Positions 1-5,845 of a stretch of 8,482 nt of DNA are shown here, one piece after another. Below the pieces are notes generated by a model. It had not been told where the DNA came from and made no database searches. It saw only the letters and a program-made list of their open reading frames with translations. The stretch covers positions 1-8,482 of the forward strand of contig CALZEZ010000043.1 of the NCBI GenBank assembly GCA_945643825.1. Reading direction: 5' to 3'. Position 1 is the stretch's first letter; every line of letters begins with the position of its first letter. Origin of the DNA: an uncultured Lachnospiraceae bacterium. Lineage in GTDB: Bacteria; Bacillota; Clostridia; Lachnospirales; Lachnospiraceae. Both the position numbers and the translations under genes were made by a program.

Positions 1-108
1 TTTGGTTTTGCTGACAGCAATCAGAGTAACATCCTGTTCGATACGACCAACGGCAGTGCAAGCTGCTCTGCATTTTTCTTTTACTGCTTCCAGATTATCT
101 TTGATCAA
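1..108 (-). CDS. yggS: YggS/PROSC-family PLP-binding protein, N-terminal fragment
   Basis: Only the first 36 codons are in the window; the gene continues past position 1. The family is a pyridoxal-phosphate-binding protein of PLP homeostasis (E. coli YggS, human PLPBP) with a TIM-barrel fold and no established catalytic reaction. The visible protein ends in DVTLIAVSKTK, the strand bearing the PLP-binding lysine of this family, preceded by a helical segment with the expected spacing. I chose the TTG at 108-106 because AAGGAG (123-118) lies 9 nt upstream and the protein then begins MIKDNLEAV, as family members usually do. An in-frame ATG at 132-130 would add eight residues but has no good ribosome binding site and lies inside the end of the upstream HlyD-like gene. 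The family call is firm; the start is likely but not certain. Confidence 0.88.
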   Translation of the reverse strand, partial: MIKDNLEAVKEKCRAACTAVGRIEQDVTLIAVSKTK

Positions 109-117
109 AGTAATATG

Positions 118-123
118 CTCCTT
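118..123 (-). promoter_or_regulatory. Ribosome binding site deciding the yggS start
   Basis: AAGGAG on the minus strand, 9 nt ahead of TTG at 108-106. The upstream ATG at 132 has only AT-rich sequence before it. The site lies a few bases beyond the stop codon (127-125) of the HlyD-like gene, so the two genes are probably translated from one message. Confidence 0.6.
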
Positions 124-124
124 T

Positions 125-1528
125 TTATTCATAGATAAAATCATTGACGGTTACTGTTTCTGCATCCAGGGCAATATAGTCATAAGCATTTAATCCGTAT
201 TCCGTGTTGGATTTTACAATAGAATATTCTTCATTCTGATACAGAATCTGAATTTGTTTAAAATCAGCATAACCCTTATTGATATTATAGACGCCGATTA
301 ATCCGCCACGCTTTGACACGGTATAAGGCTCCATGGAATTCGGTTTTAAGAGGACATCTCCGATTCTAAGCTGGGAATCATCCAGATAATATTCTGAATT
401 CATATGTTCATAAATTGGTGTTTCAACAAACTCGCTGCTCTTGGAACCGTCTTCATTATAGATTTCTCGGATGACGCCAAAGGAGCTGCTGTTGTTTCCT
501 TGTTGAAGATAATCTTCCGGGACAAGAAAAAACTCTTTCTGAACAATTGCTGAATTCGGTATTTTTAAGCCTTCTTCTTCTTCTGTTATCAACTCAACAT
601 CAAGGAATCGATCGGTACAGAAGGTAATCATGGAGTTGGTAAAGCAAAGCTCCACAAAGGTAGAGTCTGAATCGTCATCACAGATACCGAGCAAATCTAC
701 CTTGCCCCAGGATTCATATTGATTTTTTAGAAATCGAACCTTAACATACTCGAGCTCTTTAAGCTCTGTGGCAACATGGTTTGGTGTACGTATGACAAGA
801 GACCAATCCTCGGAAGTAGACAGCTTATAAACCGGATCACCGGCTGCGACGAGGTGATTGTTTAACAAAAGTGTTTTATTATAATGCTCCTTGTCAAAGT
901 CGCTGCCTTTAATTTCAGATGGCTGTCGTTCCTCAAACCCATCGACAGAGTAGATAGCAATGCCGGAATTGGGTGAGTAACACAGATTAACGTTTCCACT
1001 CATATTATTAGCGGTTAATGCCTCAATATTGCCCAGTAACGCATTGTTTGCAAGCTTGAGGACGGTTCCCTGCATGGAATACTTAAAATCATAAGTGTGG
1101 TTGAAACGTTCCGTGGAAAAGTTGTGAATGAAGTTGACAATGTCGGATTTGATTTCCAGTAAGTCACTGTCAGATAAAGGATTGTCATTGGAAGAATGCT
1201 CTGTCAGATAATCCTTCAGTCGTCCGGTTTCATCAACAGAGTAGACCAAATTTCCAACTGCTACGCGCTCTCCTTCTCTGGCATAATAATTTACGTATCC
1301 TGCATCTGTGCTTGTCACAACGTTTTCATTGCGCAGAGCAATTCCTTCATAAATGTTGTTAACAGAAAGGGATCCCTTTTTAACCTCATAACCAACAACA
1401 GGATCAGAACGAAAGTACATGACAACACAAATTACAAGATATCCAAAAATACACAGAAAAACCAACATACCGATATTGATGTTTATTGGGCTGTGATATT
1501 TTCGAATATTGGAAGCTCGAGTAGACAT
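125..1528 (-). CDS. HlyD/RND-adaptor-like membrane-anchored protein
   Basis: The 467-residue protein has a short basic N-terminus, one membrane segment at about residues 20-38, and a large extracytoplasmic part. Residues 61-102 (EGIALRNENVV..., then GYVNYYAREGERVAVGNLVYSVD) resemble the first half of a barrel-sandwich (lipoyl/biotinyl-like) domain. Residues 188-246 (SGIAIYSVDG..., LVAAGDPVYKL) resemble the second half. A beta-barrel part follows, with LKIPNSAIV at 321-329 typical of HlyD-family adaptors, then a conserved-looking C-terminal tail. The start ATG has a strong AAAGGAGG site 5 nt upstream. No ABC or RND pump gene is next to it, so a transport role is unproven; in Clostridia this type of protein is found ahead of yggS and sepF, suggesting an envelope or division-linked role (inference). 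A complete intrinsic terminator lies 34 nt ahead of its start. Fold assignment is good, function unknown. Confidence 0.8.
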   Translation of the reverse strand: MSTRASNIRKYHSPININIGMLVFLCIFGYLVICVVMYFRSDPVVGYEVKKGSLSVNNIYEGIALRNENVVTSTDAGYVNYYAREGERVAVGNLVYSVDETGRLKDYLTEHSSNDNPLSDSDLLEIKSDIVNFIHNFSTERFNHTYDFKYSMQGTVLKLANNALLGNIEALTANNMSGNVNLCYSPNSGIAIYSVDGFEERQPSEIKGSDFDKEHYNKTLLLNNHLVAAGDPVYKLSTSEDWSLVIRTPNHVATELKELEYVKVRFLKNQYESWGKVDLLGICDDDSDSTFVELCFTNSMITFCTDRFLDVELITEEEEGLKIPNSAIVQKEFFLVPEDYLQQGNNSSSFGVIREIYNEDGSKSSEFVETPIYEHMNSEYYLDDSQLRIGDVLLKPNSMEPYTVSKRGGLIGVYNINKGYADFKQIQILYQNEEYSIVKSNTEYGLNAYDYIALDAETVTVNDFIYE

Positions 1529-1545
1529 GATTTCCTCCTTTCCTG

Positions 1546-1564
1546 TTCCTATTACATAAAAAAA
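1546..1564 (-). repeat. Direct repeat copy 2 (19 bp)
   Basis: On the minus strand this reads T7 followed by ATGTAATAGGAA. It matches 18 of 19 positions with the copy at 1639-1657. Each copy begins in the T-tract of an intrinsic terminator. The spacing between copies is 93 bp, and the intervening DNA is the hairpin module. Confidence 0.8.
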
Positions 1565-1586
1565 GCGGATGCCAGCGCATCCGCTT
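1558..1586 (-). terminator. Intrinsic terminator just ahead of the HlyD-like gene
   Basis: A perfect 10-bp stem (1577-1586 with 1563-1572) and a 4-nt loop are followed on the minus strand by seven T residues (1564-1558, the first one or two inside the stem). It is a textbook factor-independent terminator. Its position is odd: it lies 34 nt upstream of the ATG of the HlyD-like gene and not behind a coding gene, because the P-loop gene already has its own terminator at 1651-1676. It may therefore be an attenuator, or the 3' end of a small RNA. Confidence 0.85.
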
Positions 1587-1587
1587 G

Positions 1588-1635
1588 CAAGAATCTCCTA
1601 CGTCGATTCTTGTTAGCTTCGCACTACACACGAGC
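1588..1635 (-). other. Two tandem hairpins forming a structured leader, small RNA or repeat element
   Basis: Between the two terminators the minus strand can fold into an imperfect hairpin at 1635-1616 (GCTCG...CGAAGC with one bulged A) and, three bases later, an 8-bp perfect hairpin at 1612-1588 (CAAGAATC with GATTCTTG, 9-nt loop). The latter abuts the terminator stem starting at 1586. The 8-bp stem can be extended past a 2x2 mismatch by pairing GCT (1617-1615) with AGC (1585-1583), which would take bases from the foot of the terminator. No promoter of good quality is visible for it. It could be an attenuator leader, a small RNA or a dispersed repeat; I do not recognise it as a described RNA family. 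Confidence 0.5.
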
Positions 1636-1638
1636 AAT

Positions 1639-1657
1639 TTCCTATCACATAAAAAAA
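1639..1657 (-). repeat. Direct repeat copy 1 (19 bp)
   Basis: On the minus strand this is T7 followed by ATGTGATAGGAA. It differs at one position from the copy at 1546-1564. It begins with the T-tract of the terminator of the P-loop gene, so the two copies bracket the 93-bp hairpin unit. Confidence 0.8.
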
Positions 1658-1676
1658 CCTCGGAACCGGTCCGAGG
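1651..1676 (-). terminator. Intrinsic terminator of the P-loop gene
   Basis: A 7-bp GC-rich stem (CCTCGGA with TCCGAGG, 1658-1664 and 1670-1676) with a 5-nt loop is followed on the minus strand by T7 (1657-1651). It begins 12 bases after the stop codon of the P-loop gene. The opposite strand has only a weak T-rich tail. Confidence 0.88.
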
Positions 1677-1687
1677 CTTTTCTTACA

Positions 1688-2107
1688 CTACAGAGACACG
1701 ATAATCTTTTCTTTCAATGATTCCGGTAGTTCAACTTCATCCTTAGATACACTTAATACGAAATTAACATGAAATTTATCACTAATCTGATCAAGCCTTG
1801 CAATGATTGGTGTGATATCATCATCTTCTATATGAGCAATTTTTAAGAAGCTGTCTAAGTACATCTGTTCAAGATCATGATCCTGTGAAACAATACCGCA
1901 TAAAAATCCTAAGAAAGCGTCACTGTTGTCAATTAAATAATCTGATACATCAATCAAACGAACTTTATTATTCAGTTCATACATATGTTTTGTTGATTTA
2001 TCCAGATAAACAATACTTCCGGATACTTCCTTCACTTCCTGATTGACTTTATCCAATAAATGTTTTGTTTTTCCTTTACCTTTTTTGCCTACAATTAACT
2101 GAACCAT
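1688..2107 (-). CDS. Small P-loop protein of unknown function
   Basis: The 139-residue protein opens directly with a Walker A motif, GKKGKGKT (residues 7-14, G-x4-GKT), after a short beta strand (VQLIV). Candidate Walker B strands are IVYLD (32-36) and MYLDSF (82-87, preceded by DLE). Near the C-terminus, VNFVLSVSKDEVELPESL could be a sensor strand and loop. There is no signal peptide or membrane segment, so it should be cytosolic. It resembles the small ATP-binding proteins often loosely labelled PilT-like in Clostridia, but nothing links it to pili. The start ATG has AGGAGGA 7 nt upstream. It has its own promoter (2143-2171) and terminator (1651-1676), so it can be a single-gene unit, although no terminator separates it from the carboxypeptidase upstream. 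Nucleotide binding is likely; the role is not known. Confidence 0.82.
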   Translation of the reverse strand: MVQLIVGKKGKGKTKHLLDKVNQEVKEVSGSIVYLDKSTKHMYELNNKVRLIDVSDYLIDNSDAFLGFLCGIVSQDHDLEQMYLDSFLKIAHIEDDDITPIIARLDQISDKFHVNFVLSVSKDEVELPESLKEKIIVSL

Positions 2108-2142
2108 TGGACTGTCCTCCTGAATGTATTTTTCTACTACTC

Positions 2143-2171
2143 ATTATAAGTGATACTAAACAAAAATACAA
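2143..2171 (-). promoter_or_regulatory. Sigma-A-type promoter of the P-loop gene
   Basis: The minus strand carries a perfect -10 TATAAT (2148-2143), a 17-bp spacer and a -35 TTGTAT (2171-2166) matching the TTG of the consensus. The predicted start of transcription near 2135 gives a leader of about 28 nt containing the ribosome binding site. The -35 begins 9 bases after the stop codon of the carboxypeptidase gene. Confidence 0.7.
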
Positions 2172-2179
2172 CTTAAAAA

Positions 2180-3178
2180 TCAGTTTTGTCTGTTAATTTC
2201 TTCTAATAGATTTGACATTTGTAGATACAGATTATCACTGGAATCCGATTTCAAAATGATAGAAATATATGGATTACCGGTGGAATCTCTGGAAAGAAGA
2301 ATCAAACAATGACCGGCGGCCGCAGTTGTGCCGGTTTTTCCACCGATTATGGTAATTAATTCAGGAGGGGTGGCATTATCTCTTAGATATCGATTTGTGT
2401 TATTAACAGTAATTTCCTTACTGTCACCATTTGCCAGAGTATAAATCGTGGTGTAGCTTAGAGTCTGAATAATCTCATTGAAAAGATCGTACTTCATTGC
2501 TTCGTTAAAAATCAGGTACATATCATAAGCAGTAACATAATGATCGTCTGCAGTGAGACCATTAGGATTTACAAAATTACTCCCAGTAGCTCCAAGCGCA
2601 GCGGCTTCCTTATTCATTAATGCACAAAACGCATCTACACTTCCTGCTATGCCCTCTGCTATCAATATTGCGACATCATTAGCAGAATAGATTAATAGAA
2701 TATGTAAAGCCTGATTTAAGGTCATCTGATCACCAGGCTTGATGCCACACAATTGTGCGCCGGATTCTTTAATTACAACCTGATCGGATGCTGTGAGTAT
2801 CTGATCGGCAGAACCATATTTTAGCGCAACTAATGCAGTCATAATCTTCGTAAGACTGGCAGGAGCCAGTCTGGTGTATAGATTTTTACCATAGATGGTT
2901 TGACCGCTTTTCAGATTAAAAAGGCCGACAGCCGATGCACTCTCTACATCAAGCTGAGGGTTACTGACAACATTTGCGTCAGAGACACACAAATCAGCAG
3001 CAAACGATTTTGCACGCTCGGAGGAGCTTGTAACATTAATCCGATAAGAGCTTACCCCATAGTTAGTATCGTATGGCATATCATATGCCGGCGTGCCACA
3101 TCCGGTTAAAAGAGTGCATGTTAATGCAAAACATACAAGAAATGAAATTGTATGGATACATCTATTTGTACATTTCAC
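2180..3178 (-). CDS. Lipoprotein D-alanyl-D-alanine carboxypeptidase (peptidase S11, low-molecular-weight PBP)
   Basis: This 332-residue enzyme is predicted to remove the terminal D-Ala from peptidoglycan pentapeptides outside the membrane. All three penicillin-binding motifs are present and well spaced: S108-L-T-K111 (nucleophile), S165-A-N167 and K281-T-G283. The N-terminus is a lipoprotein signal peptide ending in the lipobox L-T-G-C27. The protein stops about 50 residues after KTG, so it lacks the C-terminal beta domain and amphipathic anchor usual in DacA/PBP5; lipid anchoring probably replaces the anchor. The start is GTG at 3178-3176, the only plausible start ahead of the signal peptide; it lies inside the end of mgsA (17-nt overlap) with GGAG 4 nt and AGAGGAG 12 nt upstream, which suggests translational coupling. 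No hairpin terminator follows it. Confidence 0.93.
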   Translation of the reverse strand: MKCTNRCIHTISFLVCFALTCTLLTGCGTPAYDMPYDTNYGVSSYRINVTSSSERAKSFAADLCVSDANVVSNPQLDVESASAVGLFNLKSGQTIYGKNLYTRLAPASLTKIMTALVALKYGSADQILTASDQVVIKESGAQLCGIKPGDQMTLNQALHILLIYSANDVAILIAEGIAGSVDAFCALMNKEAAALGATGSNFVNPNGLTADDHYVTAYDMYLIFNEAMKYDLFNEIIQTLSYTTIYTLANGDSKEITVNNTNRYLRDNATPPELITIIGGKTGTTAAAGHCLILLSRDSTGNPYISIILKSDSSDNLYLQMSNLLEEINRQN

Positions 3179-3557
3179 GCCACTCCATATCTCCTCTGTC
3201 CAGTGATTTGATCAATAACTCTGCCGTAGCCAGATTAGTAGCTAACGGGATATTGTGTGTATCACAGAGACGAATGACATTATTGACATCCGGCTCATGC
3301 GATTTTGGTGTGAGCGGATCTCTGAGAAAAATAACAAGATCGATCTCGTTGTGTTCGATCTGAGCTCCAATCTGTTGTGTCCCTCCCAGATGTCCGGCAA
3401 GAAATTTATGAATGTTCAGATTTGTAACCTCTTCAATCAGTCTTCCTGTTGTGCCGGTTGCATACAATTCATTTTTACTTAAAATACCTCTGTAAGCAAT
3501 ACAGAAATTCTGCATCAGCTTTTTCTTTGCATCATGTGCAATGAGTGCAATGTTCAT
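3162..3557 (-). CDS. mgsA: Methylglyoxal synthase family protein, altered active site
   Basis: The 131-residue protein matches methylglyoxal synthase, which converts dihydroxyacetone phosphate to methylglyoxal and phosphate in a glycolytic bypass. Conserved parts are H8-D9 (E. coli H19-D20), the phosphate-binding loop ATGTTG (33-38, E. coli T45/T47/T48 region), D80, H87 and D90 (E. coli D91, H98, D101), and IPLATNLATAE. The loop that in E. coli reads SGPMGGDQQ is AGHLGGTQQ here: Thr60 replaces the catalytic Asp71, and Ala54 replaces phosphate-binding Ser65. Activity is therefore uncertain. The codon is ACA, so this is not a one-base ambiguity. The start ATG overlaps the rodA stop as ATGA, with AGAGGG 7 nt upstream. 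The 3' end overlaps the carboxypeptidase gene. Family membership is firm; catalytic competence is not. Confidence 0.93.
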   Translation of the reverse strand: MNIALIAHDAKKKLMQNFCIAYRGILSKNELYATGTTGRLIEEVTNLNIHKFLAGHLGGTQQIGAQIEHNEIDLVIFLRDPLTPKSHEPDVNNVIRLCDTHNIPLATNLATAELLIKSLDRGDMEWREMYK

Positions 3558-4690
3558 AGAAATTCCCTCTCTTTATTGTTATTCGACTTTCTTGCCTGAA
3601 GTCGAACATTTAGTACTACCCCAATTCCGATATAGCAAGTAAGCAGGGAAGATAACCCTGCACTGACAAATGGCAATGGCAATCCGGTGTTAGGCATGAT
3701 ACCGGTGGCAACACCGATGTTCAAAAAGCCCTGAAAACCAATCATGGTTCCAACTCCGGTACAAATAATCATTCCTGCAGTATCCTTGGCTTTTCTGGCA
3801 CAGAGACAGCACTCTATCGCGATAAAAATTATAAGAAGAATAACCGTGCAGGTTCCGACAAAACCAAATTCCTCTCCTATTACGGCAAAAATGAAATCGG
3901 TCTGTGGCTGGGAAATAAAATTGCCATTCTTGACTGAACTGATCACATTCGTATTATAACCCTTGCCAAATAACTGACCGGAGCCTATGGCAATTTTGGA
4001 ATTAATCTGCTGATAGGCAATGGTATTGGCATAAGCCTCTGGATGAAGCCATCCCAGAATACGATTCTGTTGATACTGTTCAATAATCTGTTGATCCGGC
4101 TGTAACACCAGATAGAGAAAGATAAGCGCAGATGGAATCGTTACCACTAGAATTCCCAGTATAATTTTATAACTGAGACCTGCCATAAACAGTATGGAAC
4201 AAAAAACAACAGTGACAACAATACTCGTAGAAAGATCAGGCTGGTCATAAATCAGCTTAATAACCGGTGCCAGTAGAAATAATGCAACTATGAGAAATTT
4301 AACTGTATTAATTCGTTCCCTATATTTCATAATAAACGCTGCATAAAATAAAATCAATAAAATTTTAGCAAGTTCAGAGGGCTGGAAACGAATTCCAAGC
4401 AAAGATAGCCAGCGTTGTGCACCGCCTCCGGTACTACCCATTCCGGTGTTTACCAGAATGAGAAGTACAATATTAATCAGGTAAAAAACCCAGTAAAATT
4501 TAAGAACAAGGGAATAATCAAACAGGGACAAAAACAGCATGACAAATAGTCCTAGGACAAAACCATAAATCTGAGTCTGTTGAACCGATGCCTTTGCACT
4601 TCCAATTGCCAGTATTCCTATGAGCGTCAGGGCGACTACCAGTATTATTAATTTAAAATCATAATCTCTGAGGCGATATTGTTTAAACAT
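3554..4690 (-). CDS. rodA: RodA, SEDS peptidoglycan glycosyltransferase
   Basis: This 378-residue polytopic membrane protein polymerises lipid II into glycan strands with a class B PBP during side-wall growth. About ten hydrophobic segments run from residue 13 to 363. Family motifs include GGGAQRWLSLLG (88-99, with Trp94), FQPSELAK (102-109), YDQPDLSTS (148-156) and TDFIFAVIGEE (264-274), whose Asp265 corresponds to the essential SEDS aspartate (E. coli RodA D262, B. subtilis D280). The late loop reads GLPLPFVSAGLSSLL, where the usual form is PFVSYGGSS. The length is typical for RodA. The start ATG has AAAAGGA 4 nt upstream and lies 23 nt after minE. Its partner is probably the PBP at the right end of the window. 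FtsW is the main alternative; the position beside PBP2 and min genes favours RodA. Confidence 0.93.
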   Translation of the reverse strand: MFKQYRLRDYDFKLIILVVALTLIGILAIGSAKASVQQTQIYGFVLGLFVMLFLSLFDYSLVLKFYWVFYLINIVLLILVNTGMGSTGGGAQRWLSLLGIRFQPSELAKILLILFYAAFIMKYRERINTVKFLIVALFLLAPVIKLIYDQPDLSTSIVVTVVFCSILFMAGLSYKIILGILVVTIPSALIFLYLVLQPDQQIIEQYQQNRILGWLHPEAYANTIAYQQINSKIAIGSGQLFGKGYNTNVISSVKNGNFISQPQTDFIFAVIGEEFGFVGTCTVILLIIFIAIECCLCARKAKDTAGMIICTGVGTMIGFQGFLNIGVATGIMPNTGLPLPFVSAGLSSLLTCYIGIGVVLNVRLQARKSNNNKEREFL

Positions 4691-4713
4691 AGTTTCCTTT
4701 TAGTCTCTTGTAA

Positions 4714-4980
4714 TCAGGTATGTAAATCAAGAATGGGTATATTGGCATACAGGGTCGGATTTTTTGCTTCTCTCCCCTTTGTTCCGGTTTTGGTAATCTG
4801 AATTTCCATACTTTGTGTATCTATTTTCATGTATTTGGAAATGACCTGTGCAATGTCATGCTTAATCATCTCCATCATTTCCTGCGAGCAATTCACGCGA
4901 TCAGAAATGAGTAGTATTTTCAAACGATCCTTGGCGATTTCTTTTGATGATTTGCGTCGAAAAATTTTTCTAAACACCAT
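4714..4980 (-). CDS. minE: MinE, cell division topological specificity factor
   Basis: This 88-residue protein matches MinE in length and layout: a basic, hydrophobic membrane-targeting N-terminus (MVFRKIFRRK), the anti-MinCD segment AKDRLKILLISDR (16-28) and the C-terminal topological specificity domain (about 34-88) with MIKHDIAQVISKYM and a MEIQI strand. MinE stimulates MinD ATPase and displaces MinC, producing the pole-to-pole gradient that restricts Z-ring assembly to mid-cell. The open frame extends further upstream to 5067, but ATG 4980-4978 is the clear start: it has a near-perfect AGGAGGT (4992-4986) 5 nt upstream and gives a family-like N-terminus. It overlaps the end of minD by 11 nt, so translation is probably coupled. 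Confidence 0.95.
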   Translation of the reverse strand: MVFRKIFRRKSSKEIAKDRLKILLISDRVNCSQEMMEMIKHDIAQVISKYMKIDTQSMEIQITKTGTKGREAKNPTLYANIPILDLHT

Positions 4981-5782
4981 GCCGAACCTCCTGTCTTTTC
5001 TGGAACATGCCGGACACCTTGGTCCAGAAAGAAATACCCTTTTCCAGTTCCATAATCGGAACCTCACGTCCTAAAATGCGCTCACATATATTGGAATATG
5101 CTTGTCCGGCGAGAGAAGCACGTCCAACCAGAGGTTCTCCCTGATTTGTTGATACAACTACGTTTTCATCATCCGGTACGATTCCCAGTAGCGGAATGGA
5201 TAGTATTTCAACAACATCAGCACTCGACATCATCTCTCCTCTTTTGATCATATCAAAGCGAAGGCGATTAATCACAAGATCCATATTTTTAATATCATTT
5301 GCTTCTAGCAAGCCGATGATTCTGTCGGCATCTCTTATTGCGGATACTTCCGGCGTGGTAACAACGATTGCCCGGTCAGCTCCCGCAATTGCATTCTGAA
5401 AGCCTTGTTCAATTCCAGCAGGACAATCTAAAATGATATAATCAAATTGCTGTCGCATAGAATCAAGAAGCTTTTTCATCTGTTCCGGATTAACTGCTGT
5501 TTTGTCTCTAGCCTGTGCAGAGGGGAGCAGGTAAAGGTTGGGATGACGCTTGTCTTTTATGAGAGCTTGCTTTGCACGGCATTTCCCCTCGATGACATCA
5601 ACCAGATTATAAACGATGCGATTCTCCAGTCCCATTACAACATCAAGGTTTCTAAGACCAATATCGGTATCAATCAGAGCAACCTTTTTACCCATGACAG
5701 ACAGACCGGTACCAACGTTTGCTGATGTGGTGGTCTTTCCCACACCGCCTTTTCCTGAAGTGACGACAATAACTTCACACAT
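4970..5782 (-). CDS. minD: MinD, septum-site-determining ATPase
   Basis: This 270-residue ParA/MinD-type ATPase binds the membrane as an ATP dimer and recruits MinC. It has the deviant Walker A KGGVGKTT (residues 11-18, with signature Lys11 and Lys16), switch I around D40 in LIDTDIGLRNLD, Walker B YIILDCPAGIE (115-125), and a C-terminal amphipathic membrane-targeting helix near 250-264 (ISFWTKVSGMFQKR). Length and motifs are normal for MinD. The frame is open further upstream (to 5821), but ATG 5782-5780 gives the canonical N-terminus MCEVIVVTSGKGG and has GGAGG 9 nt upstream. A 63-nt gap separates it from minC and holds only a weak 5-bp hairpin. It overlaps minE by 11 nt. Confidence 0.97.
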   Translation of the reverse strand: MCEVIVVTSGKGGVGKTTTSANVGTGLSVMGKKVALIDTDIGLRNLDVVMGLENRIVYNLVDVIEGKCRAKQALIKDKRHPNLYLLPSAQARDKTAVNPEQMKKLLDSMRQQFDYIILDCPAGIEQGFQNAIAGADRAIVVTTPEVSAIRDADRIIGLLEANDIKNMDLVINRLRFDMIKRGEMMSSADVVEILSIPLLGIVPDDENVVVSTNQGEPLVGRASLAGQAYSNICERILGREVPIMELEKGISFWTKVSGMFQKRQEVRHGV

Positions 5783-5845
5783 GGTAGTCTTCCTCCATAT
5801 CAATTCTTGTCGCCTGGTCAAATAAACCAGTATCTCGTTGGTAGC

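Noticed and set aside
1404..1637. 77-codon minus-strand frame across the hairpin module
   Set aside because: It runs through both hairpins and the terminator and overlaps the HlyD-like gene in another frame; the protein has no recognisable features.
1196..1720. Plus-strand frame of 174 codons
   Set aside because: It is antisense to the HlyD-like gene and the terminators, with no convincing ribosome binding site or domain.
2150..2185. Terminator after the carboxypeptidase gene
   Set aside because: The sequence is T-rich but no stable stem can be formed, so I call only the promoter there.
4714..5067. Longer MinE frame starting at 5067
   Set aside because: The extra 29 residues overlap minD deeply and are not MinE-like; the ATG at 4980 has a near-perfect ribosome binding site.
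4970..5821. Longer MinD frame starting at 5821
   Set aside because: The first 13 residues precede the canonical MinD N-terminus and include the ribosome binding site region of the ATG at 5782.
5783..5845. Possible promoter or terminator between minC and minD
   Set aside because: A TTGACC box is present, but the matching -10 is poor and overlaps the minD ribosome binding site; the CTGGT/ACCAG hairpin has only 5 bp and no T-tract.
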